NCBI GenBank assembly: GCA_019454985.1
Contig: JACFNF010000002.1
Span: 62,001 to 126,000, forward strand
Direction of reading: 5' to 3'
Origin: Bacteroidales bacterium
Lineage (GTDB): Bacteria > Bacteroidota > Bacteroidia > Bacteroidales > F082
Length of the DNA stretch: 64,000 bases
Positions 62,057 to 64,000 of this stretch are shown here, piece after piece. The notes beneath the pieces were generated by a model. It saw only the letters and a list, made by a program, of their open reading frames with translations. It was not told the DNA's origin and did no database searches. Position numbers and translations under genes: made by a program. Within the stretch, counting starts at the first letter, position 1; every line of letters starts with the position of its first letter.

Positions 62057-62602
62057 ATGACAGAAGAATTAATCATTGCAGGCTTTGGCGGCCAAGGCGT
62101 ACTCTCGATGGGTAAAATATTGGCCTACAGCGGTATAATGCAAGATCAGGAAGTAAGCTGGATGCCTTCGTATGGTCCCGAAATGAGGGGTGGTACAGCT
62201 AATGTCACCGTGATTGTGAGCGATGAACGTATCAGCTCACCCATCCTCACCGTTTTTGATACCGCCATCATCCTCAACCAGCAATCGCTTGATAAGTTCG
62301 AAAAATCGGTGAAGCCCGGCGGTGTCCTCATTTACGACCCCAACGGAATTACCAAACATCCTACGCGTACCGATATCAAAATCTATCAGGTGGAAGGAGC
62401 CCGTCTGGCGTTGGAAATGGGAAACGCCAAAATTTTCAATATGATTATCCTTGGCGCATACCTTCAGGTAAAACCCGTGGTGAAAATTGAAAATGTGATC
62501 AAAGGGCTTAAAGAATCACTCCCCGAACGTTACCATCATCTCATCCCAATGAATGAGGAAGCCTTAAATTTGGGAATGAAGAATGTGGTTATGTTGAGCT
62601 AA
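62057..62602 (+). CDS. 2-oxoacid:ferredoxin oxidoreductase gamma subunit
   Basis: A 181-residue subunit of the PFOR gamma family, with GFGGQGVLSMGKILAY, SYGPEMRGGTANV and GAYLQVKP. It starts 24 bp after the beta gene and closes the operon. A strong terminator follows. Confidence 0.93.
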   Translation: MTEELIIAGFGGQGVLSMGKILAYSGIMQDQEVSWMPSYGPEMRGGTANVTVIVSDERISSPILTVFDTAIILNQQSLDKFEKSVKPGGVLIYDPNGITKHPTRTDIKIYQVEGARLALEMGNAKIFNMIILGAYLQVKPVVKIENVIKGLKESLPERYHHLIPMNEEALNLGMKNVVMLS

Positions 62603-62622
62603 AGAGCATGAATAGTTTACTT

Positions 62623-62656
62623 AAAGCCGTCAGCAATGCCGCCTGACGGCTTTTTT
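62623..62656 (+). terminator. Rho-independent terminator after oxidoreductase operon
   Basis: AAAGCCGTCAG / CTGACGGCTTT stem (62623-62633 with 62643-62653), a 9-nt loop and a T-run. It sits 20 bp after the gamma subunit stop. Confidence 0.92.
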
Positions 62657-62671
62657 CTTTTTTTTTGTGCC

Positions 62672-63436
62672 ATGAAAATGATTCTTTCCGACTTTCTTGA
62701 AGAAGCATACAGGCGCCACAACGTCCCCGATTTCATTCCCAATGATCCGGTGAGTATTCCTCATCTGTTCTCTAAAAAGGAAGATATTGAAATTGCCGGC
62801 TTTATCGCCGCCCTTTTTGCCTGGGGTCAACGAAAAACCATCATTAGAAAAAGCAAACAACTGTTATCCATGATGGATAATGCTCCACATGATTTTCTTA
62901 TTTCAGCTGGTGAAAAGGATTTTGAAATATTTCTCGAATTCCGGCACCGCACCTTCAATGGGATTGATTGCGTTACTTTGCTGCAATCGCTGCAACATAT
63001 TTACAAACAAAGAGGAGGTCTAGAAAAAGTTGCAACAAGCGGATTTGCGCGTGGCGGCGCTTACCAGGGTATCGAGACAATGGCGGCTGCATTGTTGGAA
63101 TTCCCTCATCTGAAACGTTTTCAAAAACATATTGCGCACCCATCGGCAGGTTCGGCTGCCAAACGCATCAATATGTTTTTGCGGTGGATGGTACGTCGAG
63201 ATGAGGCCGGCGTGGATTTTGGATTGTGGAAAGACATCAGTCCGGCCAGGCTTGTTTGTCCTTTGGATCTTCATTCGGGAAAAGTGGCACGTAAATTAGG
63301 ACTACTTCAACGTCCGCAGAATGATTGGAAAGCAGCGGTTGAACTCACCGAAGCGTTGAAAACATTCGACCCCGACGATCCCGTCAAATACGACTTCGCC
63401 CTTTTTGGTGCAGGAGTGATGAAAGAGGTGATCTGA
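62672..63436 (+). CDS. TIGR02757 family protein
   Basis: A 254-residue soluble protein of the TIGR02757 family, conserved in Bacteroidota and some other phyla. Recognisable blocks are PVSIPHLFSKKEDIEIAGF, FAWGQRKTII, MFLRWMVRRDE, DLHSGKVARKLGLL and KYDFALFG. The family shows resemblance to HhH-GPD DNA glycosylases, so a DNA-repair function is possible. The frame is open from 62636, but the ATG at 62672 follows the terminator and gives the family N-terminus. Confidence 0.88.
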   Translation: MKMILSDFLEEAYRRHNVPDFIPNDPVSIPHLFSKKEDIEIAGFIAALFAWGQRKTIIRKSKQLLSMMDNAPHDFLISAGEKDFEIFLEFRHRTFNGIDCVTLLQSLQHIYKQRGGLEKVATSGFARGGAYQGIETMAAALLEFPHLKRFQKHIAHPSAGSAAKRINMFLRWMVRRDEAGVDFGLWKDISPARLVCPLDLHSGKVARKLGLLQRPQNDWKAAVELTEALKTFDPDDPVKYDFALFGAGVMKEVI

Positions 63437-63579
63437 ACCTGCAGGATAAACAGAAAAACCAAAGAGCAACTACCCGAAACACTGAAAAAATAAGGTAATT
63501 GGCGCGATGTCTTTTTATGTTCTAAGTCGTCTTTAAGCACGTTTAAACATTTTTAAATTCTGACAAAAATTAAATGTAT

Positions 63580-63587
63580 TATTTTTG
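63580..63587 (+). promoter_or_regulatory. -7 element of right-edge gene
   Basis: TATTTTTG matches TAnnTTTG and lies 22 bp before the ATG of the truncated outer-membrane gene. Confidence 0.38.
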
Positions 63588-63609
63588 GTGAGGTATTAAG
63601 CTGAATGAT

Positions 63610-64000
63610 ATGCCGGTATTTCGTTTTCTTTTCGCTTTCATCTTGTTGTTCATCACGTCGGGGCATGTTTTCTCGCAGAAGCCGGAACAGGTTGCATCTT
63701 CAGAGCCACGCCCGAAGCGTTGGGTTATGGGAGGCGATTTTGGCTTAGGCTTTTCGGACTTTGGTTTTAATGCCCGTGTGGCCCCACAGATTGGATATAT
63801 GCTGGCGCAAAGATGGGAGGCCGGAGTGCGATTGACATACCTCTATAGCAACTTTAAATATTTGGATTTACGCTATCATTTTCACGATGTTGGGGGCGGA
63901 CTTTATACTTCTTATGATGTTTATAAAGGGTTCTTTCTCCATGGGGAGAACGAACTGCTGAGTTATAACAAGGCGTTTTTCAATACGGCTGGGATCACAA
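63610..64000 (+). CDS. Exported outer-membrane barrel protein, 5' part only
   Basis: ATG at 63610 opens a frame of at least 130 codons that runs off the window. The N-terminus is a signal peptide ending near GHVFSQ. After a short linker, alternating beta segments (VMGGDFGLGFSDFGFNARV, APQIGYMLAQRWEAGVRLTYLYS) indicate a small outer-membrane barrel. Family and full length cannot be determined. Confidence 0.8.
   Translation, partial: MPVFRFLFAFILLFITSGHVFSQKPEQVASSEPRPKRWVMGGDFGLGFSDFGFNARVAPQIGYMLAQRWEAGVRLTYLYSNFKYLDLRYHFHDVGGGLYTSYDVYKGFFLHGENELLSYNKAFFNTAGIT

Overview
The window looks like a chromosomal segment from an anaerobic, Bacteroidales-like member of the Bacteroidota. Evidence includes a C-terminal type IX secretion (T9SS) sorting domain on an M14 carboxypeptidase, several families I know mainly from this phylum (DUF6913, DUF5916, TIGR02757, head-GIN, putative porin, FG-GAP and LVIVD proteins), and intergenic TAnnTTTG -7 elements, some with TTTG about 19 bp upstream. 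Shine-Dalgarno sequences are generally absent. Gene density is high, no gene-free stretch exceeds 300 bp, and I see no phage, insertion sequence, CRISPR array or rRNA. Both ends cut genes: a LysM protein on the left and a beta-barrel protein on the right.

Layout. 1-7.1 kb: LysM protein, guaA, a hybrid kinase with degenerate receivers, xseA-xseB, and an MBL hydrolase. 7.3-12.9 kb: DUF6913-dapA, a secreted M14 carboxypeptidase, pckA. 13.1-17.4 kb: an ECF sigma locus with a membrane-anchored beta-barrel (putative anti-sigma) protein, an LVIVD lipoprotein and a frameshifted outer-membrane protein gene; two matching candidate ECF promoters are visible. 17.5-19.9 kb: a LexA-like XRE-S24 repressor divergent from dinB with three copies of an 11-bp motif between them. 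19.9-22.3 kb: envelope proteins and tRNA-Pro(CGG). 22.3-33 kb: a Pif1-type helicase with HRDC and HTH domains, an FG-GAP protein, a TPR-PAS hybrid kinase, a lone receiver, DPP-IV and a heptaprenylglyceryl-phosphate synthase homologue. 33-44.3 kb: DUF5916, speA, C69 peptidase, porin, and a lipoprotein/NR-kinase-like/HD-hydrolase operon. 44.3-55.3 kb: an LtaS-like transferase, YggS, DUF3108, head-GIN protein, DMT transporter, saccharopine dehydrogenase-like protein, rRNA/tRNA methyltransferase, TrkH, and a DhaL-DegV fusion.

55.4-62.6 kb forms a probable amino-acid fermentation block: ADP-forming acyl-CoA synthetase, a small membrane protein, an aminotransferase, and a four-gene 2-oxoacid:ferredoxin oxidoreductase. 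Together these could convert amino acids to 2-oxoacids, then acyl-CoA plus reduced ferredoxin, then acids plus ATP. The secreted peptidases in the window (M14, DPP-IV, C69) fit a peptide-using lifestyle. The most promising less-described items are the ECF locus, the LexA-like/dinB pair with its repeated candidate operators, and the fused FakA/FakB-like protein.
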